A stretch of 64,000 nt of DNA from Stromatinia cepivora (Eukaryota; Ascomycota; Leotiomycetes; Helotiales; Sclerotiniaceae), in the NCBI GenBank assembly GCA_014898415.1, contig RCTD01000005.1, positions 372,001 to 436,000 of the forward strand, read 5' to 3'. The translations under genes and the position numbers were made by a program. The notes below the pieces were generated by a model that saw only the letters and a program-made list of their open reading frames with translations, was not told the origin of the DNA and did no database searches. This document shows positions 1 through 14,248 of the stretch, in pieces. The first letter of the stretch is position 1. Each line of letters opens with the position of its first letter.

Positions 1-3000
1 AATAATATTCTATTTGATTATTTAAACATCTTTTATATAATATATCTCAATGATATTCTGATTTATTTCAAGAACAAAAAAAAGTATCAGATTTATATCA
101 AATTAATTTTCGAATGATTAAAAGTTATTAATTTATAAATAAATCTCAAAAAATATAAATTCAATATTATATATATTAAATCTTTAGATTTTATTATTTT
201 TATTAAAAAAATAAAAATAAATCCTGAAAAGATTGAAATAATTGAAAATTGGATTTTTCTGATAATAATAAAAGGGATTCAATCATTCTTTGATTTTTGT
301 AACTTTTATCAATAGTTTATTAAAGATTATAATATAATAATGAAATATTTCAACGAATTCATTAAAATAAATATTAAATTCATATTCGATAAAATATACC
401 AAAATATAAACAATATTTTGAAGAAAAAACTCATTTCTATTTTGCTTTTATAACATTATAATTATTGATTCCTTTATATATTCGAAATAAATATTTTCGA
501 TAAAATAATTATCAATATATTATTACAATAATATAACAAAGATTAATTATCTATAATTTATTTCTTTAAAACTATAATTACTATTAAATTGAATTACAAA
601 ATTTATAATAAAGAAATACTATCAATTATTCGATCTCTTAATTATTGGAAAACAGAATTTATTGATTCACTATATAAAATCAAGATTTATATCAATTATA
701 AAATTTTCGAATATTTTATAATTATTAAAATCTTCAACATCTAATAAATCTATTATATATCATCCTAAAAAGAATAATCCTTTTATCAATACTTTAATCT
801 ATCAAATCAACAAATTAAATCTTCAAAACTATATCAAGAAAAAGAATCATCTTCAATAATTTATTAAAAATAATTGAATTAATATCGAAATTATAAAAAA
901 AACTTTACAAAAGTATTATTTAAACAAAACAATAATTATTAATATCAATTTAAATAAAATCATTCTTCAATTCAATTCAATCAATTATATTATCAAAACA
1001 AATAAGATTATAAATAATTTATTAATATTCAGAATATAAACCATTAAAGATTACAAATATATATTACTTCAAAATAATCTTTTACTTTAGAATAATCGTT
1101 TAATAATACCCAATATCAACAATCTTCGAATATATCTGATTTACAAAATCTATAATTCCGTTTTTATTATTTATTCTAATATAAGCAAAATCTACTTCTT
1201 ATTATTTTAACAATATTATTGATCTAGAATATATAATACAATAATCAAATATATATATAATTATTATATTCATAAATACAATTTTATTTTATATAATCAT
1301 ATCCTTAATTTATTGTATTCATTTTCTATCTTTATTCGAATATAATAATATATTATTATAAATTATTACAACTTTAATAAAGATAAATATAAATAAATAT
1401 AATAATATTTTAATCATTATTGATTAATTAATAATGCAAACCATTTTTATACTTTATTATAAATCAATTAATAACTAAATTTAAATATAATTATATCTTT
1501 ATTATATATATCAATATTATAATTCCCTTAAAATTATAATATCAAATCGCAACTCTCAATTTATATTATAATTCTAAAAAGAATTCAATCAAATCTTAGA
1601 AATCGATTTCAAAATATCCATTATTCATTATCTTCAAAACAATAATCAAATTAAGATCTATAATCAATATCTTTAACAATAATTGAAACTATTTATTAAT
1701 TATTATCAAAACAATTAATCAGAATTCCTATCTATAATAAATTATATATAATTTATCTTTTTATATAATTCCTTAAAAAAACTTATATTCTATAAAACCC
1801 TATATAAATATATATTGAAATATATACAAAAATAAAAGAAAAATATTAATAAATTAATAAACAATATAAATATATATAATATCTATATATATATATAATA
1901 TAATAAATTAAACCTTTATATAAACAAAAAAAGATTTATTATATATCTAAACCAAAATATCGAAATCTATAAATAATTATCGATATAAAATCAATTTCAA
2001 TATTAGGGATTATATATAATTAATTCAATATAAAAAGTTATTTTATTTAAAGATTATCTAAAAAACTGAATTTTTTGATTCAAAGAAGATTCAAAATCAT
2101 TAATCACTTTGAAAACTCTTTCAAATTCGAATTCTTAATTATAATGAAAATTCATTCTGTTTTCCCTTTAGATCGATTATACAAAATATATAACAATCCT
2201 TTTTCTAATCAAATATTCGAATTTTTTCTGTTTATTAATATAATTGATAATTCAGAATAGAAAAAAAAGAAAATCCCAATAAAAATAAAAATATAAGAAA
2301 CTTTATTATACAAAATCTTATAGCTTAATAATAATATCAATTTCATTTAATATCCTATTTTCGATTTTAAAATATCTCTATACTTTTTATATAATTTTCA
2401 TTTAATCAATTTAATACTATTTGATTCCCTTAATCAATTTTTTGATTAAATAAAATTTTACAAAAATAAAAAGAATAATTATAATTATATAAATAACAAT
2501 TCATTTATAAAATCAAAAAAAAGAAAAGTATTCTTTAATTCAATAAATTAGATATTATAATTTCATAATAATATATATATATAATTACAAAAAGATCGAA
2601 AATCTATATAAATTCAAAAGAATTTGATCGTATATATATAAGACCTAAACTTTATACAATAAATGAACTATTATTATTCAAACAATATAAAGACAATATA
2701 TTTAAAAATTCATACCTATCATTATTTCAGAAATCACACAAAAAGAAAGTTCGAATATAATAAAAACAAAATATAATATCATCCTTATCAATTTCATTCA
2801 ATTTGATCAATTTAATTGATTTAATCAATTTAATCAATTAATCTAATCGATTTCGGAATTAACTATATTAACCACTCATTATTATTATATTATAATTCAA
2901 CCCCCTCCCTTTTTCTATTAAAACCTTTTCCTTTCAAAAATTCTCCAAATCAAAAAGAATACAAATCAATATTGATCTACCTAATTAATAAACAATTTAA

Positions 3001-3246
3001 ACAATTTGATTAATTCATTCATCATTTTGATTAATTCATTCATCATTTTGATTAATTCATTCATCATTTTGATCAATTAATTTGATTAATTTAATCAATT
3101 TCCGATAAATTGATTAAAGCAATCAAAATAATTAATCTAATTAATTTAGAACTTATAAACCTTTATAAAACCTAGTTTCCAATAAATTAATAATAAAACA
3201 AAAGAATAAAACACTCAAAAACAAACTTTTCCAAAAAAGAAAATAA

Positions 3247-3642
3247 TATCACAAATCATAAATCACAAAAAACTAATCATATAATACCTCCCATCTTCTA
3301 TATCAATCAATAAATCAATCATTTATATATATACATTATAATTCATATAATTTAATATAATAAAATAATAATCTTAATAATATATATACATTATAATTCA
3401 TATAATTTAATATAATAAAATAATAATCTTAATAATATATATACATTATAATTCATATAATTTAATATAATAAAATGATAATCTTAATAATATATATACA
3501 CAATCCTACAATTTACAAATAGATATTTATGTGTATATATCTTATCACTCCTTACAAACTATAATTCTTCAATTATAGATTCTAAAGAACATAATTAATT
3601 GACCATGTTTATTCAGCTCTACTACGGCTCTTATGCGTCACA
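3247..3642 (+). repeat. 3' LTR of gypsy copy 1 (LTR family 2)
   Basis: The segment starts with a RIP-altered TGTCAC (now TATCAC) and ends GCGTCACA, fitting TG...CA LTR ends. It matches the LTR split around the insertion at 32972-35129 and the solo LTR at 21057-21338 on the opposite strand. It is longer than the 282-bp solo copy because it contains a tandem expansion of a 55-bp unit at about 3325-3500. Confidence 0.75.
3325..3500. repeat. 55-bp tandem repeat inside the LTR
   Basis: A 55-bp AT-rich unit containing ACATTATAATTCATATAATT is repeated three times with a partial fourth copy; the marker ACATTATA recurs at about 3333, 3388 and 3443. The other two LTRs of this family have a single unit, so the expansion arose in this copy only. 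Confidence 0.85.
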
Positions 3643-4090
3643 AAAATTATATTTAATTCAAATATATCTTATACTTCAAAATCATCTAATTTATACAAAA
3701 CTAATAATAATATATTCAATAAAATTTCTTTCAAATTTTTTATAAATAATAATATTATTTTCAAGTACAATATTATAAATTATAAATTATCTACAAAATA
3801 TAAATTATAAATCTTTATAAATCATTTTGAATGTTTCTTTTTATAATAATAATTTATACAATTTATCAAAAATATTATTATCCTTTCGATATCTAATATT
3901 ATATATAATTTATTCCCAATATAAAAAAATTAAATCAATTATAATTATTATTATTATTAAATCTAATAAAATCTTTTTTTATATTTTTTTATAAAAAAAA
4001 GAATTCTATATCAATTACAAATTCGTTTTTTCAAAAAAACAAAATTATATTTAATCAAATCCTTAATAAAATTTTGATAAAGGATATTAA
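3643..4090. other. AT-rich DNA, nothing recognised
   Basis: Very AT-rich sequence between the gypsy 3' LTR and the next solo LTR. I see no open frame of useful length, no RNA gene and no repeat boundary. Confidence 0.6.
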
Positions 4091-5782
4091 TATCACGGGA
4101 TAGTATAACTACAGAGCACTTTCAGGGATCGGGGAATAGGTGGTATACGTGATTGACAGAGTAAATAGAATTGAAAATGACTTGCCCTTGATCATATAGA
4201 TCGAGGGCTGTATATATAGAACAAATGAGTGATTATCTAATCGATGAGTACCTTGATTAGGCTAATCCTTTATTTATTAGTATACAGTAACCGTGCACTT
4301 ATATTACCCCAAAACCTTAAAAACACGTAAATTTCGCGAATTGAATTTCAATTCTCTTTATTATTTATTCATCAATAATATTACAATATATTCCCAGAAT
4401 CTTGAATATTAAAAGGGAATTAGCTTTTAAATATATTATTCCATATTTATATAGTAAAATTATTAATAAAGCTTTTAATAACTTTAATCTTTATTGTATT
4501 ACAATTGATTTTAATTTCGAAATATAAATTATTCGTTATATTTTATAATAAGATATATTATGTAATAAAAAAATGAATCTATTTTATATTTCTCGAATTA
4601 GATTTTATATAGAAAGAAAAGAATGTATATTAATTTGATATATTTGATTATATCTAAAATTAATTTATATATAAATAAAAATAATTGTAAATTTTAAATA
4701 TGGTATTTCTATTATTAAAAAGATTTTGAAGGTTTATAAAATTATTAATTGGAAATATAAAAAGCGATCGGAATTTATTCAGGTATATATATTCAAATAA
4801 TTTGTATAGTGTTTAATATATAAGGAATTGATAATAAAGGAATAGGGATTAATTATATAAAACAATAAATATTTTGTAAAATGAAGGCGGGGTAAAAAAG
4901 GAGAATAGTATTTTTGTATTTTTGTTTAGAAATGGGAATCTAAAATGATTCAAATATATAGTATAAATAAGAATATGAAGGTTATAGTTTGGAGGGGTTT
5001 TTAGGATTTTGAAAAGAATAATTTATATATAATGAATAGAGATTTTGAAAGTAAGAAATATGGGTATAATATTAATTTATATTTCGAGATTTTTGATATT
5101 AAAATAGATCCTGTTTTTGAAAGATTAAATTTAGGATATGAATTTATGTAGGATAATGTTTTTATTTATTGTATTTACAAAATATAGGATTGGTTTAAAA
5201 AAAAAGGATTTCAATATTGAAGGATTGGTTTTTTTATTCTTTTGATTTCAATTTTATTAAATATATTTAATAGATCTTAAAAATGAGGTTATATGAAATG
5301 TTTTTTGATATTATAATCGATAAAAATAGATCGGAATATATTAAATAAAGATTAAAAAATTATTTATAAATAATTTGGGATATATTAGATTAAGAATTAT
5401 TCGATAAATTAAGGGCGAATATATTTAATAGAATTGAAACTTATATTATAATAAAAGATTGATATATAAAATATTAATTAATTATAAAATGATAAGGATT
5501 TGAATTTTTTTTGGGGAAAAGTATAAATATAGAATTTCAATATATTCAAATTTTGGATTATAATAATTAATGGTTGATTTTATAATTAAATTGAAAGATA
5601 GATATTGAATATATAAAAAAACTGAAATTAGGTTGTGGGGTAATATAAGTTGACTAGTACTGTATCAGGATCACTTTGTCAATCGAAGAGATTAATAAGG
5701 TCTAGAAGATCCTCCATTCCGATTGGAAAGCATACCCTTGATCCTTCGCAGGATACAGGGGATCGCAAGGCTTTCCGTGACA
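4091..5782 (-). mobile_element. Solo LTR (family 1), split by a Tc1-like transposon
   Basis: Pieces 4091-4284 and 5665-5782 together rebuild an LTR of about 312 bp matching the 310-bp copies at 30777 and 22085. On the minus strand it begins TGTCACGG and on the plus strand the far end reads TATCACGGGATAG, i.e. TG...CA ends with one terminal base changed. The interruption falls at TA and is the transposon at 4285-5662. The flanking pentamers (attaa and ataaa) match at only four of five positions, so the target duplication is uncertain. Confidence 0.75.
4285..5662 (+). mobile_element. RIP-degraded Tc1/mariner-like transposon
   Basis: An element of 1378 bp with inverted terminal repeats of about 34 bp: both ends begin CAGTA and share ACTTATATTACCCCA. 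It is flanked by TA on both sides, the Tc1/mariner target duplication. The plus-strand interior reads, through many stops, as a DDE_3 transposase: the stretch around 5100-5240 preserves the order 'QDN...IH..Y..QDWF..KG' of Tc1-like catalytic domains. Size, TA target and domain agree. No intact frame remains. Confidence 0.8.
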
Positions 5783-8700
5783 ATAAACAAAAATAAATTT
5801 ATAATTAATTATTATGGAAAACCTTATAATTATAATTATAATAACAAAATTCATTAATAAAATATGCAAATTGATTAAATTAATATCAATAAAAATATCT
5901 TTATTTATATTATATTCTTTGAAATATTTCATATAAATTCCATTAATATTATATATATTTAGAAATCCTAAACAAGAATTAATAATAGAATTCAAGATTA
6001 TTTAGGATTTAATTATTATATATTGATTGATTTTTAAGATTTCCTTATTTTTAAAAACAAAGAATCTTCTTATTCTTAAATTATAATTTATATTTATAAA
6101 AAAACAAATCTTTATATTCAATAATAATGATTTATTTATAATAAAAATATCCTTTAAATCAATATTAATAATATTATTATTTTGAATATATATAAATAAT
6201 TCATAACCAATAAAATTATAAATTATATAATATATATTTTATTTATATAATAATATTTGATTTAAAAAGATTTCAATATATAATATAATATTTTCGAATT
6301 CAAAATCATTATAATTTATTAGGAAAATAATTTAATAATATAATCCTTTATAAGTAATAGAAATTTTATCAATAAATCTATTAAATTTATATACAGAATA
6401 AATTATATTTTCAATCTTATTTTCTTTAATATTCTTTTTATTTATACATTTATCAAAAAGCATTTATCTATCAATTCGAATTATATAATATAAATTATAA
6501 TAGTTTTTAACCAAAAAAACACTTTTTTAAAACAATATTATTATAAAATTCCAAAGAATTCTTTAAAACGATTTTCAAATTTTATTAATATTAAAATTAT
6601 AAATTTATATGATCCTAAAACTTTTTTTTAATATTAATATAATAAAGATATTTATATAGAATTTTATTACTATCCTGAAATTTATTATCTATATAATAAA
6701 TAAATCTGATTATTATAAAGAATATTCAATTTTATAATAAAACAATAATTATAAAAAAGTTTTCAAAAATTATATTAAAATTTAATAAATCGAAATGAAT
6801 CCTTTTATTATCAAAATCTTTTATAATATTATATATAAAATTAAATATAAATATTAAAAATATATTATTAATGAAATTAAAAATAATATGAATTTCTATA
6901 AAATTATTAATTAATATAAACTAGAATCTAATTTTAAATAGTTTTTCTTATTTATTAATGATATAATAATAGATAATATAATAGAAAAAATAAAAAGTTT
7001 ATATATTTCAATATTGAATTATTTTAATATTAATAATGATTTGAATAATGATTTATTAATCGATTGATAAAGTAATATGATTCTTAAATAATTTAGTATA
7101 ATTTTTATAAAAGAAATAGGAAAAAATATTTTTAATATTTTTTAATATATTATTAAGAAGAAATAAAATTATTATTTATTTATTTAGAATATATTGAATA
7201 TTAATCAAATATTTAATATATAATTTTTATAATTATTATTTAATTCTGAATTATTTTTTAAATTGAAAAATTAATCAGAATTATAATATTTTTGAAAATA
7301 AATTAAAAAAAATTAATCTTTAATTTGTTTATAAAATTGTATTATATTTATATTTTTAATTTATATCTTTAAAAATCTAAAATATATTATCACCTGATAA
7401 ACTAAATAAATAATATTTATAAAGAATGTTCTGAATCTTCAATATAAAAAAACTTTTTTTTCAAAAACAATTATAAATTTGATAATCAATTATATATATA
7501 ATATCAAAATCATTATCTTTTGAAAACTCAAAATCATTATAATTATTATAAATATCCCCCGAAAAATTGAATGGGTTCTTGAAAAGATATTTATTAAATT
7601 AAACAATCAAACAAAAATAACTTTTCTTTTTATTCGAATTAATTCATTACTTTTTCTGTTAATAAATTCATTGAAATATATCTAAAAAAACTTTATTATA
7701 TCAAATTATTAAATAATTTACAAAACCTTTCAAAAAAATTTACTTTTATTTATTCTATATATATTATATTTTATTATTGATTTTTTTTCAAAAAATCAAA
7801 TTAAAATTGGATTATATTAATAATCTTTATATTTACAAAATCTTAAAATCTTTAAATAATGATATTTGCTTTTTGTTTATTAATATAAAAAAAATGATAA
7901 ATTGAAAAAATCAAAACAAAATATATTTATATATTCAAAAAAAACATTTATTTATTTTATTATATATAATCAAGAAAACTTTTATCATTGATTTTATTAT
8001 AATAATAAAACAGAATAATTTTCAATTTGTTTTATAATAATTAAGAATATAATTTAATAAAAAACTATCTTTCAAATAATATATTATAAAAAAAATTAAA
8101 AGAATTTGATATATAATTTATTATATCCAAAACTTTATGAAAATCATTAATAATTTATTTTTTTTTATATTATAAAAAACAATTATTATTTATATTATTC
8201 TTTTTATAATTTATAATACAAAAATATAATATATAAAATAAATTAAAACATTCAAACATAATTATTCAGATCATTTTTTAATAATTAATATTAAAATAAA
8301 AAATAAATCGAATTCATTAATAAAATAGTCATTATTATTTTTTTTTAAAAGAATTACTTTTATAATTAAATATCCCTTTCGATAATATTATTCTCGAAAA
8401 AATTAAATTATAATTTTCTTTTAAAATTTACATAATAAATATCAAATATTTCTTAATTAAACATATTCTTTTTTTTAAATAATAATCAAGAATTATAATA
8501 TTAAAATCAAATAAATATTCAGAATCAAAATATAAAGATTTATATATTTTTTCTTTAATATTTCAAAATCAAGATTTAGAATTCTTGATTTTATTTATAA
8601 ATGTAAAATAAATATTATAAATAAATTCCATAGAAAGATTATAATATTTATTTTTAAAAATCAATCAACAATTTTGTTTTTAAATAAAATTGTCATTTTT

Positions 8701-10980
8701 TCAAATAAATCAAAATAATATATTAATAAAAATAAATATTTTAATTGTAAATATATTATTTATCAAAATAAAAAACAAATTATTATAAAGATTTGAAAGA
8801 ACCTATAATATATAGTCAAAATATTAATAAATATTAATTCACAAAAAATCTTATTTTATATTAATAATATATCGATTATCTGATATTTCCCAAAAAAATA
8901 TTTCTAAATTGTTTAAATAAATATTTTATATTATTTAAAATATTATATAAATTTATAATATTTGAATACAATAATTATCAAAATATTCAAATATTAAAAA
9001 TGATAAACAAATCAATACATTCCAATACTTTCAAAAATAAATATAATATTAATTCAAATTCTGAAGCTATAATTAATAAATTCAATATTACTTTCAAGAA
9101 TTTTCATTTTAATATATAACAAATTTGATGGTTTGAATGTAGTGCAAAGTTATCAATAAGTTGTCAAAATTTTTTTTCAAATACACAATTAAAACTTTTT
9201 TAAAATTGAATTTATCTAAATAATATTTTTATAAATTATCAATTATTAAATCCTTTTATAAAAATTATATATAATATTATCAAAAACTTTAATATAAAAA
9301 TATAAATCTTAAATACTTATATAAACAAAATAAATCTTTTTTATATATTATTTATTATCTCAAAATATAAAAATCATTTATTCTTTTATTTTTAATATAA
9401 AATTTTTTTAAATTATTTATTTCATTTAATAAATGAATTTTTTGAATTTCTTAAAATTTTGAATATCATTGGTTTTTATTTTAATATTTATTTTCAATAA
9501 TATAATTTATCTTTCTTTATTATAAATATTTTATTAAATATAAATAACTTTTTCTTTTCTTTTATTTAATTATTATTAATATTAAATTTTTCAATTTCTT
9601 TGAAATTTATATTCTTTATTCGTTTAAATTAATCTTATTTAAATCTTTCGATTATCTTTATATTTAAAAAACCATAATTCTAAAAAAATATACATTTATT
9701 TTAAACAATATAAAAAAATTCATATTTAAATAATTCATCGAAATTCATTATGAATTAAAAATACTTTTTAAAATAATCTTTAATTTAAATTCCTTCATTT
9801 AATATATTTCAATATCTCTTAAAAAATCCTAGAATAGAAGTTATAAATTTATATCTGTTAGATACAAATTAATATTACTACTACTATTATTTGTTATTCG
9901 TTCATAATTTCTATAATCGATTGAATTATTAAAATAATATTATTGTATTTAGAACTAAATTTCATAATTATTTTATCAATAATTATTATAATTAGTTAGA
10001 TTATTTATTTTGATATTGTATTTGGTAATTCTTATATTGAAGATTATCATGACAATAATTTTGATTTTATATTTAGAATTTCCTTTTTAATTCTTTAATA
10101 TCAACAAGATTATAAAAATTTGAATTACTTTTTATTAATACTTTTAATTCATTCATTATTAAAATTAATTTTTAAAGGATTTTATTATTAAAAATATCTA
10201 AATACTTCGATTATATATAAAATAAAGAAAACAAAATCTTTTTATATATTTTAAATTTATCAAAATTAATTATTATTTCTTATGCAATATCAATCAATAT
10301 ATAAAAATTATCGAATTTTCTTCAAAAGTATTTATTATAATAAATTCTTAAATATTCTATATTCTTTCTTTTATGTCCCTTTATTTTTTCATTTTTTTTA
10401 CTTCTTTTAAAAAAAATTATATGAAATAATTTCCTTTATTTTATATTAAAAATTATAATATTCTTTTTCCAACAAATCTATAGATTTAATTTTGAATTTT
10501 GATATTTATTTTATCAAATGAAAATAACTATTTTATTATTTTAAATAAATTAAATTTTTTTATAATTTATCATTATTAATTAGAAAAATGAAATTAAACT
10601 AACAACTATATTAAATAATTATCTTCAATATTCTGAATTCTATATAAATAATCATATATTAATTATATTATTTATTTATGAATCTTTTTACAAAATATAA
10701 TTATCCTTATAATATATCTTTATTTCAACAAAAATGATTTTTATAAAATTAAATAAATATTCTATATATACTATTATTTCAAAATTTTGATTAATATTAT
10801 TAACAAATATTTGAAAAATAAAAATTGAATTAACAAATTCTATATCTTTTACAACAAAAAACTTGTATATAAATTATTATCAATAAATAAAAACCTTTTG
10901 AATATAAATTCGAATAATATTTATTATCTTTAATTAAAATAAAATAACTAATTTTCAATATAATAACATCATTAATTATA
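5783..10980. other. AT-rich block, nothing recognised
   Basis: About 5.2 kb of nearly pure A/T sequence. I could not recognise a protein family, terminal repeats or an RNA gene in it. A short less-altered patch around 9127-9170 stands out from its surroundings but matches nothing I know. It is probably more RIP-degraded transposon DNA. Confidence 0.5.
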
Positions 10981-11294
10981 TATCACGGGATAGTATGACT
11001 GACTACAGAGCACTTTCAGGGATCGGGGAATAGATGATACACATGATTAATAAAGTAAATAGAATTGAATAATTTGCTTTTAATTATATAAATCGAAAAT
11101 TGTATATATAGAATAAATGAATAATTATCTAATTGATAAATATTTCGATTAAATTAGATCTTTATTTACTAATATATCAAAATCATTTTATTAATTGGAA
11201 AGATTAATAAGGTTTAGAAAATCCTTTATTTTGATTGAAAAATATACTTTTGATCTTTTGTAAAACACAAAAGATCACAAAGTTTTCTATAATA
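10981..11294 (-). repeat. Solo LTR, family 1, heavily mutated
   Basis: It aligns end to end with the LTR at 30777-31086. The left 60 bases are well preserved; the right two thirds carry many G/A and C/T changes, so the terminal CCGTGACA is now CTATAATA. It is 314 bp because of a 4-bp duplication near the start (GACTGACTA). I found no matching target duplication. Confidence 0.8.
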
Positions 11295-12420
11295 TACCCT
11301 TTAAATCGAAAAGCGATTTATATAACAAATAGAAAAATATAGAAAATAACAATTCAAACAATTCCCAAAAAAATATATAAACCGAATATAAATAAATATC
11401 AACAAAAGAATAATATAATATATAAATCTAAAATAATCCTGATAGTTTTAAAATAAAAAAGAATTTGATTATATAAAAGTTACAAATATCTTTTGATTTC
11501 GAATTGCTATCTACGATATTTTTCGAAATCAAGATTTTGAACAATAAAAAGAAAGTTTTCTATTAAGAGAATATAAGAGAATAATTGATCTTATAATATA
11601 ATAATTAAAAATACTTATAATTACTAGATTATAATATATGAATTATAATAACAAAATAAAATAAATGAATTTTTAAAAATATATAAATAATCTCTTTGCA
11701 CTTTTGTTTTCTATTTTAATCAAATTCTTATTGATCATTATTATATCTAAGATTTTGAAGATTAAGAAAACTAAACAAACGAATTTTAATTGTATTAAAC
11801 AAATGATAATTGAAAAAAAGATTTTGAGAGAATCAAATATATAAAAAAATCCTAATACTTTTTCAAAGGATCAATAAATCAAATAAAAAGAATTAATGAA
11901 TCTAGTATAAATATCAGATCAAAATATCGATCTTTGGAAATATAATTTAATTAATTTTATATTTAGAATAATATACAATTAATTATTTCAAAAATCATTT
12001 TCTTTTATAAAAGGAATTATTGTTTATTACAATCAATTGTTTATTATAAATCCAGATAATAATTTAGAAATAAATTTTGTTCTTGAATCTTATTATATAA
12101 TTGAAAAGTTTTATTAATTCTATATTTATAATTATCGAAACAAGAATTATTTGATAAAAAAAAGAAAAAAAGAAAAATTTCTTTATTTAATAATAACAAT
12201 AATTTATCGATATTAAGGTTTTCGAATAATGAATCAAATAAAGAAAAAAAAAATTGGTTGAAAATTATTAGCTCTTTAGTTAGAATAAAGAATAAAGAAA
12301 GTTATAAAAAAAACGATTATTTATATATTTGATATATAAAATCGTTGATTATTAAAAGATATAATAAATACTTTATTGATTCTTCTAAACCGAATAATCA
12401 TTAATATTGGAATTATAATA
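11295..12420. other. AT-rich DNA, nothing recognised
   Basis: About 1.1 kb of AT-rich sequence between a solo LTR and a Fot1-like transposon. No gene or repeat structure that I can support. Confidence 0.5.
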
Positions 12421-14248
12421 ACGTGGTTTATCAGTGGGTCGGCCATATCAATGGATCGGCCATTTTTATCTTGATTTATTATTCTATATTTAATACACAT
12501 TTTTTTAATAATTAATTATAGAAATTTATTCTAAAGAAACACAGATTATTGAATCAAATCAAAAATTAACAATTCGAAAGATATCTCAATTTTATTATAT
12601 ACTTCGATCTATATTAGATAATAGAATTCAAGGTAAACCCAATATAATTGAAAATCGATCAAAAAATCATAATTTAATTAAATTGAAAGAGGAGATATTT
12701 ATTCAATATATAATTGATATAGATGATAAAGGGTTTTCATTTAAATCAAATAATATTAAAAATATAGCGAATTATATCTTCGAAATATAAGATATAAAGA
12801 AGATTGGAAGGAAAGCTTTGGGTTTATCGTTTTATATAATAATAAATAGAATCAAAAATATATTTTAATTATATTTATAATTTTCAAAAAGTTCTTTATA
12901 AAGATTCTAAGTTTATTGAAAAATAGTTTCAATTGATATTGAATATATAAACAAAATATAATTTTCAAAATTATGATTTCTATAATTTCGATGAAATCGA
13001 TTTTATAATAAGTATAATATACTTTGGAATGATTATAATTAATATTAAACAAAATAGCGAAAACAAAATAATATAATTAGATAATCGAGAATAGACTATA
13101 ATGATTATATATAATAATAAGGAGGATGAAATTATATCACCATTTTTAATAATACAAAAACAATATCATTTTTTTAATTAATATATAGAAAATAATCCCC
13201 CTGCAAATTGGATTATTAAATTTATTAATAATGAATAAACGAATAATAAAATGGATTTAGATTGAATAAAGTACTTCGATAAGTATATAATTCATTGAAT
13301 AAAAGGCAAATATCGAATACTAATACTGAATAAATATGAAAATCATAAATCGATCCTTTTTCAATTATATTATAAATTAAACAATATTGTATATATTAAA
13401 TTATTATTATATTCAAATTATTTAATCCAATATTTGATATTGAATATTTTAATATATTCACATATTTATATAATTATCAAATTGAAGGATTAATTAAGAT
13501 TTATATCAATTATATCTTCAAGATTAAATTCTTTATAATTTTCAAAGCTATATATCAATAATCAATTATAATTCAGAATATAAAAACTGGTTTTCGAGGA
13601 ACAGATTTAATATTATTTGATCCTTAAATTGTATTTTCAAAACTAAATATTCGAATTTGTATATTTATTTCTTTATTTATTTTTTTAGAATCTATTAATA
13701 TTTGAATCTCTCAAATACTTTATAATCCAATTGAAATTCTTTTTCAATCAACTTTAATAAGATTTCGAATAGCTTATTATCAATTAAACTTTCCTATATC
13801 TATATTTGAAATTATATTAGTTTTAACTAAAAATATAAAAAAATTAATATATAAAAATACACTTTTAAATATAAAAAATCGTATATTTCGAAAAACAAAT
13901 AAAACATTCAACAAATATTAATATACTAAAAAAATTCAATTACATAATAAAGAAATACTTATTGAATAAAAAAGTAAAGATATATTATTTCAATAAAAGA
14001 TTGATATTCAGATTCAATATAACGAATATCAAAATAAAGGGAATTCTAATGAGAAAGCATTTTCTAATCGATATTATAGTAAATATAGAAAGATTAATTA
14101 CAATTCAAGAACTTATCAAAATAATATAATAAATCCTAAATTATTGGATTCTTAATAGTTTTAATTAATTGATTTAATTGTTATTAAATAATATAGCCTT
14201 AAATCAATAAATCGAGGTAAAAATGACCGACCCACTGATAAACCACGT
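12421..14248 (+). mobile_element. Fot1/pogo-like DNA transposon 1, RIP-degraded
   Basis: A 1828-bp element with inverted ends beginning ACGTGGTTTATCAGTGGGTC, flanked by TA on both sides (12419-12420 and 14249-14250). At the left end the subterminal motif ATCAGTGGGTCGGCCAT is followed at once by a second variant copy (ATCAATGGATCGGCCAT). The interior reads as a stop-ridden relative of the transposase in the element at 17112: an 'FYNFDEI' stretch near 12970 and a 'GKYRILILNKYENHKS' stretch near 13300, corresponding to the DDE_1 catalytic core. It belongs to the same family as transposon 2 but is clearly diverged in its ends and is more damaged. Confidence 0.85.

Larger units (their letters stand above)
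1..3642 (+). mobile_element. RIP-degraded Ty3/gypsy retrotransposon, copy 1 (3' part)
   Basis: The window opens inside the reverse transcriptase of a Ty3/gypsy element. Frames riddled with stops still read as an RNase H region (about 400-760, with an 'ELNYKIYNKE'-like stretch), a zinc finger and integrase core (about 1080-1740) and a chromodomain-proximal tail (about 2040-2450). The 3' LTR follows at 3247-3642. The left part of the element lies outside the window. The same element recurs at about 26700-35369, and the two copies differ largely by C/T and G/A changes, the signature of RIP. Domain names rest on the general order RT-RNase H-integrase known for Ty3/gypsy; the reading frame is not intact anywhere, so this is a fossil. 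Confidence 0.85.

Noticed and set aside
2075..2260. A 61-codon open frame near the left edge
   Set aside because: It coincides with the chromodomain-proximal tail of the degraded gypsy pol and is a stop-free piece of that frame, not a gene.
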